Positions 37,601 through 52,600 of a stretch of DNA of 64,000 bases are shown one piece after another. The stretch's first letter is position 1. The number at the start of each line of letters is the position of its first letter. The notes beneath the pieces are model-generated. The model made no database searches and had not been told where the DNA came from. It saw nothing but the letters and a program-made list of their open reading frames with translations. The DNA comes from Prostheceraeus crozeri (taxonomy: Eukaryota > Platyhelminthes > Polycladida > Euryleptidae): assembly GCA_907163375.1 (NCBI GenBank), contig CAJQUW010014719.1:1-64000 (forward strand). Reading direction: 5' to 3'. Made by a program: the position numbers and the translations under genes.

Positions 37601-40600
37601 GTTCTGGCGTAGAAGTTTCGTTTGCCTCATTTGACAGATTCAAATTTATGATTGGAGTTCTTCCGGTCTTTTCCCTATTACTAATAATACCGTGCTTCGA
37701 ACACTCAAAGCTTTTTCTAAATACGTGTTTTGCACTTCTCTATAGAAAGGCATATTTTCATGATGTCAGGTACCTATATCCGAAGAAATTATCATTCTTA
37801 GACCATTGCGAAACCTACAGGTGAAATGCCCTTCCTGCTAATTTTCTATTACATGCCTTAGGATACTCACCTACACGAGTATTAGATCGCAGGGCCTAGC
37901 CCTTGTAGCTGTGTACAGTTATACTACGATTACGAACATTACCTGGCTATCAAATTATACCAGGAGATGGATCACTTTCTCATTCTTCGTTTTTTCCTCT
38001 TCAACAAAACAGCAAAGCATAGGTTTTTAAAAAGTGATGTTCTTCTATGAATTGATTGTATCAAGAGTAGTGAAAGGCAGAGGAAGATATACTTTATTGA
38101 TCGCTCCTTTCTTTTCATCCACATTAGAAAAAAGTAATCTGTTAATATGAAGTGTGCACAAATACCATTGTAAAGTAAAGTTACCCTTACCTTTAATCGA
38201 ATCAGAATCGACTCGCAGTCTCTGATGTAATAACTGTGCATTTATTCAGGGTTGCCATGAAATATACTTGCTGATTTCCATCTCCACAGAAAATGCATGG
38301 AAATAATCTTAAAACAAGAATTCCGCTTGGATTTCCATCATATGCTGCATTGGCCAATTTCTGTGTAATGTCGTGTATGGCTGCATTCGTACAAGTCGTA
38401 CAGGTCATGTTGACCAAAAGAGTAAAGCGTCAACAGGCCATAATAGATGATATCATTGAAAGAATTAGAATAAGATTCAATCTTCTTCCAGAATGTCTTC
38501 GAATCATGGTTGTATATTCCACAACTGTGCCGCATCTGGCATTTTTAAAAATGTGATTCCAAAAGTTTCGTGTAATGCGCGCAGAATGAAGACATCTTGT
38601 AAGTAAAAACGCGAATTCCAAATAGCAAAGACGCACTTTATTTGCAGACGTGGATATTTATACCTGTATAACAATGGCATAAAACAACTCACGAAACATG
38701 CACAATAATGAAATGTTATTATCATGAAACGTCACCAGAACACTTGATAATAGGATGTCAGGCATGCGGTCGAGAGTCGGATTGCTATGTCCTAAGACAG
38801 TGAACAATAGAGAATTAGAAATACAACACGCTCACACGCTCCCTAGTTTCTTAAGAAACTAATATACAAAAGTATATATTATATACGAAACAATATAAGG
38901 TCTGCTATCTGTAATCAAACGACATGGTCACCTTGAAAAAATAGGTCTTTTAGTCACGCGACTACTCCTTCGGGGTACCGCCTCAGAATCAATTTCGACA
39001 TCGCTATCATTCGTCAAAGAGCAGTATTTCGTTTCTAAGTCGACTTCGGTAGATTCCCTGCAATAAGGTACCAGTCTTAAATGCGATACATGACGAGAGA
39101 CATTTATATCATCTAACTCAACTGAAACACTCGAAATGATTTTTGTCACGACGTGTGGACCGCTCCAAACGTCATCACATCGGGAGGAAGGAGGCTTAAG
39201 AAAAACTTTATCGCCAACAAGAAAAGGATTACGGTCTTTATCAAAGTAATTATCGTTTACCTCGTAATTCAATTTGGGTCGTTCTATCTCAATGCGATCA
39301 GCTGTAACATCCGGCTTTCTAGACTTCGCACAGAAAACTAATTCGTAAGGTGTTGAATCGTTTTTACCTTTTGTATTATTAACCCAGAAAACGGCCTCTG
39401 CGAGGGATTTTCCTGTACGCTTTACGGTTCTCTTAACGGTACGATGAACCCGCTCAACCACCGAGTTTCCCTGGGGCCTATAAGCGGAAGTCAAGACCTG
39501 TTGAACTTTCCACTTATCTAACAGCTCATTAAACTCGCGGCTACGGAAAACTGTCCCGTTATCACTCATTATGTACGCTGGGGGACCAAATTCTGCGAAG
39601 ATCTGTTCAATGTTGAAAGCTATCTCAGTGGAGGATTCATTTCTTAAGCTACGCCAGATTGTAAATCTGGAAGCAGTATCGATAACGGATAAATAAGGTC
39701 TACCGTCTACATGAGTTACATCAGTGCCTAAAACTTCCCAAACATTATTCGCGGATATCGATCCTTTGTCCCAACTAAAGCGATTCGAAGGGTCTATGCG
39801 GGTACAAGTTGCACAATCGCCAATGACGGCCTTAATACAGATTTTGAAAAGGATTTATTTTTATACCGCTCTTTACATAATTCATATGTTCGATTCGTGC
39901 CAAACAAATGGTTGTTTTCATGAACAAACTTGATGTCAGCGTAATCAACGCTATCTAGTTTCTCCCTGACCCATGAATTAGGCACTCTAGTCAATGAATC
40001 TGCTTTGTTTAAACTTGACTCAATCCAAACGACCTGTACTGCCAACTGTTCCTCACGGATAATGTCTGAAATAATATTAAGTCTACGCTTAATCAAAACT
40101 TCTGCGAGTGCACGAGTCTTAACATTTCTTGTCTTATGAATAACAGATTGCAACCATCTATAAACTGAGATGGAGTCAGTTTTGATCGTAATGTCCCTCT
40201 TACCCCATTTTAAGGCAAGATTCAGGCCTTTGATAGCTGCGTCTAATTCAGACCGGTTTATATGCGTAGCATCATCCTTCGGGCGCAGCCAAGCCGCATC
40301 CTCGACCACCTGACCTTCAACCTCTAAATAAACCCCGTAGGCTAGAGAACTGGAGTCAGTCCAGACCGTGATTGGAGCTTTAGGATCAACCTCCCACATG
40401 CCTCCGACAGGGTCAGACACTTTCAGTCGAACATCTATTTCTCGAATCAAACTCATTATTTTTTCCGAAACTGGGTCATCCCACCTAGTATGATCTTCGG
40501 CAGTGCACCGCTGTACAAACGCGCAGGCGACTCGAAGCCATCCCGCCACGGGGTAATGTCCTAAACATTCTCCTATGTACTTATGTGCTTCACGCCGCGT

Positions 40601-43600
40601 AAGAATGTTAGCTATTAAGGGCAGAGAACCGTCTCTGCGCCATCTCAACCCTGAGTCCACACATAGTCCCAGTAATCTAACGTCTCCTTTACCAACTTTT
40701 TGTGACTCTTGTTATAAGGCCCCAATTATTCAGATGGGACCTGACCTTTTCGCATGAGACAACCGATTCAGAGACATATATATCGTCAATGTAACTAGAA
40801 GTACCTTCCTTGATTTTCTGGTCACCCTGCAATACTCGTGTAACTATAGCTGTCATTATTTTTGGGGCTGAGGCCAAGCCGAAACCAAGCCTCGTCAACA
40901 GAAAGTCACTTCCTTTCCACCTAACAGCTTGGTATGCCCATAAACTCGGATCAATTTCTACCTGTAGATAGGCACGCTTCAAATCAATAATAGAACACTT
41001 AGGCCCCAGTTGCCGCCACTGACGCAACGTGTCAGCACAAGTAGGAGTAGCTTCAGCAGTATGAGACTCAATGGATTCGTTTAAACTTCTATAGTCCAAG
41101 ACAGGGCGAACTTTAACGGTATCGCCCTTCTGCTGACGCACAGCAATAATCGGTAAGTACCTTTTTATTTTCCCATGGAAACTTACGTCATGCCTTACTA
41201 ATATGCCCTCATTAATCCAGTCATTTATTTCAGCATCACACGGTGATTTATCCTGATCATCGATAATATTATACGGTATCTTACAATCGGATCCTGGTTC
41301 TAAATTTTGTCTCCAATTCCACCTTACGCACCATCTACTTCCATTAAAAGTAGCAACAAAATCCTTATCATGAATATCATCACTATGCAATACCGAAACT
41401 ACAGGCCCTTTACTATAGGGAAAATCTACTTTCAGCTCAGTACCTGGACGTACGCGTGGATGTAATATTAAACCCGTTCTCTCAAATACATTCGAACCCA
41501 AAATGATATCAATACCAGTAGGTAGATCAGTTTCTAAGACTACATATGCATTAATGGGTCCCAGCTCTTCATTATTATCAGTTATCACACTACTCAAAAC
41601 AACATACGTATACCACATACATTATGCCTACCAAAAGATTGAATACTAATGTAGGACCTAGACCGACTCTCATTCCCAACCACATGCTCACCAATGACAG
41701 AAGTCACAGATCCAGTGTCGATCAGCGCGTTCATCCTTTGGCCATTGACATTCATTGGACGTGAGATTTGTGCACCGGTGATTTCCGTCGCCGCAGCCAT
41801 GCTCGCACTTGCCTGTTGTTGACGGTGTGGGCAAAATCGCTGAATATGCCTTTCTCGTTACAAAAGAAACAGGTGATAATACAGCTGGCCTTCTCATGGC
41901 CAAAGCGGCGACAGCCTTGACAGCGAACCATTTGCTTGGAGACTTTCATTTGGCTGTTTTGCGGACCATCGTCGCAGCGACTGCGGGTGGGTAAGGCATC
42001 TCGAGTTGCCAAAAGCGCCTTCGCCGTAGACAGAACATCTTGGAGCTTCATATCTTCGCCGTCTTGGATATACACCTTCTCCTTTACATCAGCTGGTAAC
42101 GCATCGATCACAGCTAACGATACCAGCTCCTCATCAGGATCTTTGCCAGTGATAACCTTCAACAATGTCTTTGCATCATCTGCGATGATGTCGATCTGTT
42201 CGCCAGGCCACAAACGGAGGGATTTGAGTTTTAGCCAGGCACTTGCCTTGTTAAGTCCATAAACTCTCTTCAAAGCCTTCATCACAACTTTAAAGTCATT
42301 TTTATCTGTTGGCTCCAATTGATCCCAGGTCGCGAAAGCAGGACCATCCAAAAATAGAGGCATCATTCGAGCCATCTCAGCCTCTAAATCCTTTGGGGCG
42401 GTTACTATAGACACCGCTGTCTCGTATCGTCTGAACCATTGATCAATATTTTCATCACGCTCACCCTTGAATCTCTTCACGATATCGACCAACTTTAACG
42501 AGCCGCTCATGTTCAGCAAGACAAACTGCCGTGATAGCTTGTAAGTAAAAACGCGAATTCCAAATAGCAAAGACGCACTTTATTTGCAGACGTGGATATT
42601 TATACCTGTATAACAATGGCATAAAACAACTCACGAAACATGCACAATAATGAAATGTTATTATCATGAAACGTCACCAGAACACTTGATAATAGGATGT
42701 CAGGCATGCGGTCGAGAGTCGGATTGCTATGTCCTAAGACAGTGAACAATAGAGAATTAGAAATACAACACGCTCACACATCTGATTCATGATATTTCAT
42801 GTATAATGCAATCAGATTCTTATATGGAAATCCTCTGTCTAATGTATAACTTTTATTTTTACTGAATTATCTGCATTGATAAAGAAATTGCAATGGTCTA
42901 ACGGTGACGACATGTGATAAATATAGGCATATGACTAGATTTGCAGTCGCTAAATCTAGGTGCAATAAAGCGACAGATGAGAATTTTAATTCCTCAAAAA
43001 AGTACTACATTTTGCAGCAACTACTGATTTCCACGGCAATCCTGAGTTTAATACAATGATTGTGCAGATAACTTGAAAAACTTAAGTGTGAGTGAAGAAA
43101 AAGGTATGGCAAAATTGGCATCGATAAATCAGGTCACGCTACAAGCCAATTTGAAGTGCCCTTAATGACATTGTCAAAAGCCTAGAATAAGATGATATTT
43201 TGCTGATGGTACAGTATATCATGTTATTGATTACTGCAACCATCCACAACTATTGCGAGGTAAAGAAGGAATAAACATGTTCTTTGCAAGAGGGATTTCA
43301 TTCTCTTCCGCTTATGTCATGCTTGAAGATCGCACATTCGTATCATTTCGGCGAGCATTTGTTGCTGGATTTGCGAAGATTGAGATAAATTATTAAGTGG
43401 ACATAAAAATTAAGTCCGAATGGACTCAAACATCCCATCTCTCCAACCATAGCGTGTCGTAAATCATAATTCACTTTATTGTCGTCTTCCTCAGGGCAAT
43501 CCCAACTTCAACCGCAAACGACGCACCAGTATTCCTTCACTCCGCTTCAACTCACTCCGAACTGCCAGTATGCACAATTTGAATCAACAATTCGACGACG

Positions 43601-46600
43601 ATCAAGATCGTCCAGCCACAGGCCCTGTGAGTGGAGGGGGAACGTTACCCTCTCGAGATGGACGTAATGTATCGCGATCTGGTCTCGGCGTTGCAGCTAG
43701 TCTTGGCAAGTCGATGGGAAATCTAGCCATGGGTGATCACGACAGTAGTCACCGGGATCGAGGCAACGGCGAATTCATGCATTCTTGGGGGCAAAATTCG
43801 GTTGATGGAGATTCTGTGCCCAATTCTGTGCGAGGTAAGTTCATGACAGCAAAATGTTTTGAGCTTTGTCTTCGTTGAACAGTGTCAATTAAGCTTATTT
43901 CCAATTATTAATTTCGTTCAGTAAATTTACATGAAAATGATGATTTTAGACAGGTGGCGTTTAGAGATCAAAACATCCATAGCAAAGGATTTCACAAAAG
44001 TTGGCATTGATAATAATTACTAGGCTTGTTTTAGATCACTTTTTGCCAAACTTTCTGGTCACAAATTTAGCGTGTACCAGCCTCACGATTTGCAATATTG
44101 AGACACTGGTGATGGCTATCAACGTCATTTCTATTATTCAGCACATCTGATTCTTTTATTGGCATTATAACGAGGTTACTGAGTTATGAACAGGCATTGC
44201 CGCCTTCATGTCTCGTAACAGCCACTTGTGAGTATTATGTCCTTTTGTCAGGCAGGTGCTCAATCATCCTTGAAATCCCTCAGGTATCTTTCCCATGCAT
44301 TCAAGTTTTCGATCTTTTCCATGCATTCAAGTTTTCGAATCTTGTTTGTATATGATTAATCGTTTACCATGATTTCCATTCGAATTCGCCATTCACTTTT
44401 GTCTCTACAAATATTCGTGATAAATGTATCAAACTCTTCAGAAACATAACAAAATTCTCATAAATGATTTATCATATTTGTTTATGCCAAACCTTGTCAG
44501 TTGTTATCACTCAAATGCTCATCATTTGGTAATCAGTCCAGGTTTAATGCAAGCATAGTAAAATGATTTGATTATTCCAGTGCATTATATCAACAAGATA
44601 ACATTCCATCATTACACACGAGTTATTAAAACGAGAGTCAACTGTATATGTAAGTCTGACGTTGTTGTTCTCATCAACGAGCTATTAATTGCTTGCTCGT
44701 CATAATGGATTGCGTTGGCATGAATTCTAAGGTAGTTATCAGATGCAAGGAGAGATCAAATGCAGGAATTTGTGTTCATGAATTGAGTATATCTAATAGC
44801 TGATAATCGTGCTGCCAGAAACAATTACTGTACAGCGTCATTCTCTCTCGTTAATCAATTTTTTGATAATTAACAGATGAAAATCATGTACATCAATTAA
44901 GTATTGGCATTAGGCAGCAGAATCAGGCGTGTCGGGCTCTGTCCAAGAGTCCAAGGCTGACTTTCTGCAACTCAAACCCAAAACGCGTCGCATGAACCAC
45001 ATCAACCGCCTGCTCACAGATGCCGGTCAGTTTGCAGCTTTCATGTTTGCTTGGGAGGAGTGACCTCGCGGCCGTTATCAGATTGCTCAACATACACGAA
45101 ATTGTCCCCTTCTTGGCCTCTCACCGATCTCGACAACTCTCGCTTCACTTCCCTTCTCTCAAACTCCAAATTTTCACTGAAGCACAGAGACACCCATTTC
45201 ACACGATATAATTAAACTAAGTACTTCACCCGTGAAATTGCCGTTTAATAGGATTATTATTATGCTATCTTTGGCTGAATTCAGCGCATATGTCTGCAGA
45301 CTGAAAGGTGGCACCTTATCATGCCTGTGATGTGGTATGTCATCAACCCAATCATAATTCTCGTTATGAGTGCTTCATCGGACACCCATCGATGAGGAAA
45401 ACAGATTCTTTCATATACAGGAGCCAGAATTCATATTTCATGCATCAAGATGACGGGCAGGTTTATCCAAACTTAACTGACAGATTCTTTCTATCATAAT
45501 GCAAGCTGAGTACATTCATTGAATACCCACATGTAGGTCGATGGGTTGTCATAGGTAAAATGCTTGTGGATTACTGGCGCAATATATCGTTCCACATACA
45601 TCAATCCTCTAGGAAATATTCCATCAAGAAAATTGGTATACACACAGTAATATATTGCTGACATTTCTATGCAATGCTATGCAGCAAAGGAATAGTCAAA
45701 CTGCAGTTTAAGTAACATCTAAGTAAATCTGCCAGACTGAATTCGGCACTTAAAGGTGCACATACAGGGGTTCGCTTAATGAACTTCCTCTAAACCCCAT
45801 GCGACTCATTACACCAAACACGCCATGCAAATTATCTTAATCATTCATATTTGATTCCTCAATTGTTAAATTTGAATCTGACTAATCAATCATTATTACA
45901 TTTGATATCAACATTGGTGATATTTGATGACACAGGTTATATTTGATAACTGTACTTCAAGTATAATATTAACTGGTTACATTCGCTTTTTGCTGCTACA
46001 TTTGATTGAAAATAGTGTTATATTTGATCGGGAAAATCTATAAAGTTTGATACCTCCTTCGGTTGATAACTTGTATCCACAAAAATTACATACACTCATG
46101 ACTTTTGTAACTGCATCAAGTGTCTGGTAATAACATAACATCCAATGCTCATCTCTACGAAAAGGCGTGATGATAGACAACGATCTCACTGCATTTGTAG
46201 GTACATTTTATTGAAAGAAAATGTGAAATGAAGTGCTTTTGTATAGAATGAGGCACTCATTGTCGGTTATCACTTAAGTTGCACAGCTTATGTTAAGTCG
46301 CAGCTTTTCATAGTGAGCTTTGTATGAATTCATAAGCTTTGAATTAGAAATATCGCAAATTCGATTTCAGAGAATATCTGAATACATTGAAGTCAGACTA
46401 GTATTGACTAATGGAAATTACGCAATTATTCTATTTCTCAAACCAGTTTTCTTTCCTTTGTATTTATTTTGACGTAGGAAAATGATGCATGATAGTAATT
46501 AGGCTACTCGACTTTTCGTTATTAGTCTGTTTTCTCTATCAAGTAAAAATGATGGTCAGAGAGATAGACTACTCTGTCTCTGAAGAAAATTTTCTTCAAT

Positions 46601-49600
46601 ACAGTCACTGTCGTTTACGCAGTTGAATAACCATTGATTAAGCATCCAGTATTGAGAAGTGATTCAATCACACACGACTTAAATTGAATAATAAAACGAG
46701 ACAGTTAATATATAAATTATGTACTTCATCGCCTGGTTTCCTTATCATATACATTCGTATACAATCAAATACATTGTAATGCGTAAGTGACATACAATGC
46801 TGCTATACAGTACAACCATTAACATAGCATTGAAAAATTTAGACCAGATTTCTACGATAGTTTGATATGATTCTGTTCGTCGAATGATTTGTATCACTTT
46901 ATGAAATCTGCTTCTAGAATTATGGCATCATATTTCCACTTCTTCAGACGATAGAGTAATCTACAGATACGACCGAAATTTGGACCATCCACTCAATCCG
47001 TATTATTTCAAAGGCCCAAGTAAGGTTGAACATTCTCAAACTATGAGCGCATGCACGCATGATCAGCGATCCACACCTCTCGACCCCGGGGGAGAATTTT
47101 TCCCTTTTCATTGCTCTATTTCTGCTTTTCATATGCTTTCTCTAAATTTGTGTCGCGATAATTTTTTAAACGGTTGTGATCGTCTTGTTACGAACTGAAT
47201 GATTTTTTCAGTACCACGTTATCTGAAGAATCGCATTTACGGTAAGATTGTTGATGGTACTGTTTGCATTTTAACTCGAGTTCGCTAACATGGGTATATT
47301 TTCTTATCGTAAGCTGTAAACAGGTTCGTATTTTTATGCATGTGATATTAAAGGCTACAAATTTACATGATTAATGACTACATTTCATGCTAGCACTACA
47401 TTTTTAGCGATCGGAGTGTAAAGAATCTATGAAGCACCATTTAATCCACACAACGAGTTGCGCTTTTTAAAAAGTTGCAATCACGAAATATCTCATTTTT
47501 CTTTACATTTTACAACGAGATGGAGCTAGTCAGTGGGAAACGCAGTGATGATGAGATGATCATCAAATTAAATTTCATCATTGTCCTTTAGCAGATAATG
47601 AATGTCATGCTATGATGCTATTGACATTTTCCCAGTTGATAGATTAATACAGGATAACAAGACTGATATTGTTCTTACTGTAACTAAATTCTTTTGGGGA
47701 ATGGAACAGAGTAACGTAGTATTACATGTTTGTACCTTACATTGGAAACTTCGAGTGCTGATTTAGAGACATCCTGCGATTTCAAAAAGAAGTTCTTGGA
47801 AATACTTAGCATTTTTGGAGCTTTTAGAGAATCCAATTAATATTCAAAATATTCCTGTAGCCATTTGAAGAATGAATTATCGTGTTAAGGAGCAACTTCA
47901 ATTCAAAGACTCCATTATTTGTGTGTCGTTTTTGAATGAATATAAAGATAAATGACAAGTAGAGATATCTTGCTTTGTCTAACTTCTTTTTTGGTTTATT
48001 TACAATTAGGCTAGTACGAGGATCACTTCAGAAAGTTATCTACATCTCTTAAAAACCAAATTTAAAATGCTTTTCATCAAAGTCAATGAAATGTATTTCA
48101 AAGTGACATCAGATACAATTCTCAGACATACAGTTCATCCACGAACTTGAATGTTTTATAAACTGAATGGTCAGACTTGATATTTTGCGAAACGATAATG
48201 CTATATGGACCTCGATTTGCATGTTATGAAATATGCTTAAGATGATACTTAATTAACCAGAATGGAGATAGACAATCATGTGTATTGCACGCCTGGTGTT
48301 TCTTTTGTTGACTATTTCAAATCTCGTGTAAAATGCCGTTGCAGCAAATTAAATGCTCATCAAAGTAGCTGTCTCTCTTATTGCTGTACGAGTGATCAAA
48401 AGATTCCTGACAATAGTTGTCTTGTGCACCTAGGCTTGACTGCACCTTCGATAGATTCTGTATTGATAAAACGAATAACCATTTCTTTCATTGTTTTACT
48501 TTTTGATTCTGAGCGTTGACATTGTGCTGTAGTTATGAAGGTTATATACAAGGTATTTACTTGAAGAAACCTAAAGTAAAGAGATCGTCAAAATTATTAT
48601 CATAAGAACTCTGATGGACTATTATTGAAAGAAAATGGTGTGCTGTACAAGTTACTTCGTACTTTGATAACCAAGTACTTTGTTAGTTTAATATTCATTT
48701 TGCTACCTTGATATCTTGCTGCCATCGTTAGAGCGTAGTTCAAGTTTCAACATTCATTTTGAAAAAGAAGTTCATTTACAAAGAGTACAGAAAGCAGTAT
48801 GTATCTGCTGATCATGTAACAGTTGTGTCCGTCTTTCTGAAGCGCTATAAACCTCGAAATCAAGAGGTCGACCTATTCTGTCTAGTAGGTACTTTCTACT
48901 ACCTTTTCACGGTACATCTTCTCACCTTAGTAAATCCTATTTCTTTCTACTGATTTTGAGGAGCTTTCTTCCATTGTGATGTGCGTAGACGAACATGTCA
49001 ATCTTCCTGGAAACATCTGTTGAGTAGTTTTGTTGACACACCACGTAGCAAGGTCACTGATGTCATGAATTGATATTCATTTGAGCTTTTATTCCAATTT
49101 GGATAATGCGCGAAGCAAAAAGATTTCTTGTGTTGTATGTATCTGATGTCGTTCCTACGTTTATCACCTGAATGTGAATTACCTTCGAGATGTTTGTCCC
49201 TTTTCCTTATGTCTAGGCAGTATGCGTAAAGTAGTATATTTTTGAATATAGACAAAAATCACATTCCGGGTGATGACAATTCGTAGTCAGCGACTGTCAG
49301 CTAAACATTATTGAATGTAAAATGTTAGAGACTGCATTTTTCGTTTGGAATTTCACAATTCCTTACCTCTGAAGTTCTCAATACCTTTACAAAGTGTTTA
49401 TCGAGTTTTAATCGTTTTTTAAGGTGTTTGTCCTGAAATAATATAATCAAAAGGATGCGCTTCATCCTCCTCTAAGAAACCTACGGCATGTGATTAGTAG
49501 GGAATATAGTATTTGGCGCATGAATTCAAAAACAACAATTACTTGCATTAATTGAATATGAGAAGAATTTTATGAATGACGAGGATATAGGCTATTATTT

Positions 49601-52600
49601 ATTTGAAAATGCTCCCGCTACTTGTATAACGTATTTCTTTGAATAAGAGTCACACTAGAATGAAGGACACTCTTGAATAAAAGATGCATATGAAGCTGCT
49701 CTTTTGATTACACGTAGAAAGCAGTTGGCCTATTAAGCTATGTTGGAAAATTCATATTTGCAAATGTACAAGCCCATAGCACCGAAGAGCCAATTTGCAT
49801 TTAATTCACAAACACTAGAATTCCGATTGAGTAATTACAAGCACTCCATGAAGGAAAACAAAATTAACATCGGTTGCAATCCACCCATAGTCCCATACAT
49901 TATGTGCATGATCAACCAAACAGAGAATTTAGGAATGAAGAATGAGAGACGCCTTTGAAAGGCGCGCCAACAGAAGCTGCAGAAACGTAGAAATAGTGAT
50001 AAACGCGTCACTTATTCAAAGAACTGCAATGCATATATTTTTATTTTAAAAATATTATGATAAATTCATGTCGAGTGCAGGGCTCAAATGTAGATTGCTT
50101 GCATCTAAGTGTGTGATTCTTGCCCTTTCATGAGTGCTGACATTGTTTCTGAACTTATGTATATTTGATGGAGAAGTGAGATGTAATATTCATTAGTGTG
50201 TCTGGAATACAGTTTATTTGAGTTAATTGATTGTCTATTTCGCAGGGAACGGACGATTTGGAAACATGGGAGGCTCGCTTCATTTTGACGCTCCTGGATC
50301 TCGGCCTTCTCTTTTGCCATTGCTGTGAGTGTCAATAAATCAAAAGGTTTTTTGTAGAATTTAGGCATTCGCTTCTATTTGCCAACGAGAGAACGCATGG
50401 TAGTTGTGCAATTAATGTTGATCTCACTTCAAATTTTAGCATGAGTCCATGTCCCATGATCGGTCAATTGATCTACTCATAAGTCTATGTAATGCAAGAT
50501 ATTTCTATACTGACCACTTGCGATAAATGCTGATGCATTTTATAATCTCCACGCATCAGCACCAACACGATTGATCAATAGTCAGCAATAACGGTTAAAG
50601 AGTAATATGTATCACCTATGTTAAAAAAAGTGATAAGGAACTTTTATTTCCCTGGCTAAAGAAATGATATTCATGCCTATCGCTATTGTCAGGCCGATCT
50701 TCGTGGCAGAGGGGTTAAGTGCCTGGCCTAGTGATCCTGTGGCCCAGAAGTCTAACCTTGAAAGTGTCATCGCAAGTCAGCAGGAAGGACATCCGGACTC
50801 TAAGCATCACTTCGCTTCAGCTGGGGTCTGACTTTGTTAGCGCCGTCAAAGCCACCAGTTGGGAGTATTTATTAAAGCTTCATGACGTCATCTCAAGTCT
50901 CAATAGTATATATTATATGTCCTGATTTCTCATTTCTATCACTCATCAAAATTCAGCAATTATGTGATAATGAATATAGATAAATAAATATTTTTCTATC
51001 ATTATTAAACTTTTTACATTTGCGTGCTATATAATAGCTGTTTATTTTGAATGTAAGTATTATTCAACAGCAAAGAATCATGGATTCGTCAGTCAGTCAG
51101 AAATGCCGTATAGATACCGTAGAAGACAGTATGCAATGAATTTTTTATTGGCATTCAATTCTATCACAACTTATTTTTCAGAACTAGCGATATGGCGAAT
51201 CTGCCACGAGCAGTGGTGCTTCAAAAAGGTCCTAAAGGTTTTGGATTTGTTCTCCGAGGTGCCAAAGGTGAGCATTTAATCACATTTGAATTTGAAATTG
51301 CCTTCTATCCCTCTTAAATTGATAGTAGAAGCGAGTTTTCAGCATTAATGTTTAGCACCTTCAGCATCGGTTCTTATTTCGCGAGTAGATAGCAATATGC
51401 TTGATTATTGGCCCATAGGCGTTCTACAATGTGATTAAACTGGCAGTGTCACTCTCTTATTATAGGATCCCATTTTTTTGGTAATCATTATCGTTTCTGT
51501 TGAAGACAGGAGTTCAAACAAACTGGAAGGTCAAAACTTTTCATGTTTTAAAATGAAGATCTGTAATGGAGAGATAATTTTCTATCTTTGTTTATCATAC
51601 GAGGCCTTTCTTAAGATCTCATTGTCAAGGACTATACAGGAATGATTGCATAGCTTAAGCTTCACCGTCAGAAAATTTTTATGAAATAAAAAGTGGATGT
51701 CAAGGTTGTAACATAAGGGTTTACCGAAAGCAGTTGCGAGATGATTCACTACTGACACCACAAAGTGGAATTATGCACGTTTTTTAGCAAAGTTCCCAAA
51801 TGTTGGAAGCAACTTAGCCAACCTCTTAAAATCTCGTGATTTTATTTTTTACGTTTCATGGAATCTTAGACAAACAGGATAATAAGTTCCAAACCTCAGC
51901 AACAGCTTTGAAGCTACTATGAAGTTATTTTTTTGCTTCTGAATGTTATTTGTTAAGTACTGCGTTTTGTCTGATCGGGGCTGAAAGTCGACGTGCGATG
52001 AATACCATGGATCACGAACTTAATAGGTCTTCGCTGTGTTTTCCAGAGGTACGAGTGTACTATTTCGGCATGAGGCGATAACTGCTAATGAGACAATTGT
52101 TTATTATAGCATAATTTGTCTGTCTATAACTGAGTATTTGTTCAGTCAACAATTTTTAGCCAAGAGAATGCAATTACGGATAATCGTCCCCATAATTATA
52201 TTTTCCTTCAAAACGAACCGCTTCATTTAAAAGGTTCTCCATAAATTCATCAATCTGAATAAAATTACTCGATGGACATCTTCACTCACGTCGCCAATGG
52301 CATAAATATCATTTTCCGCAATATGATTTTAATATTCAAAACATTGTACCGGTACATGAAACTATTTTTTGAATAAATCCATAAACCAAATCGTGGCAAT
52401 TTGCTGACGCGTTCTGTCGATGTTTATCGCTGCTTCGAAAAGTACCATCGACAGTTCTACGACTAGCTCACTTAGATTAATCACATTGTTATGTGAAACA
52501 CACATTGATTGATGTAATTGTTGTCATCGCATGCTGCATGCCTTTCATATTTGGCGCAACAATAGAAATGTCGTGTGTAAAACAATTCGGACTTAAGATT

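Larger units (their letters stand above)
38598..42778 (-). mobile_element. LTR retrotransposon fossil (Ty3/gypsy-like), young copy
   Basis: A 4.18-kb element in reverse orientation inside SHANK intron 7. The two 239-bp LTRs (38598-38836 and 42540-42778) look identical, begin TG and end CA, and are flanked by the 5-bp target duplication CATCT (38593-38597 and 42779-42783), so the insertion is recent. The parts, in their own direction, are gag with a zinc-knuckle-like region (about 42.5-41.8 kb), protease (about 41.7 kb), reverse transcriptase with a YIDD box (about 41.6-40.7), RNase H (about 40.6-40.0) and integrase (about 39.8-38.9), followed by a purine-rich tract before the 3' LTR. This order is that of the Ty3/gypsy group; the clade is unclear. 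The coding region is spread over several frames and looks broken in a handful of places, though the LTRs are fresh. Confidence 0.88.

Noticed and set aside
46730-46770. AWFPYH-like stretch as the end of an SH3 domain
   Set aside because: The frame lacks the rest of an SH3 pattern, has no splice borders and soon runs into a stop.
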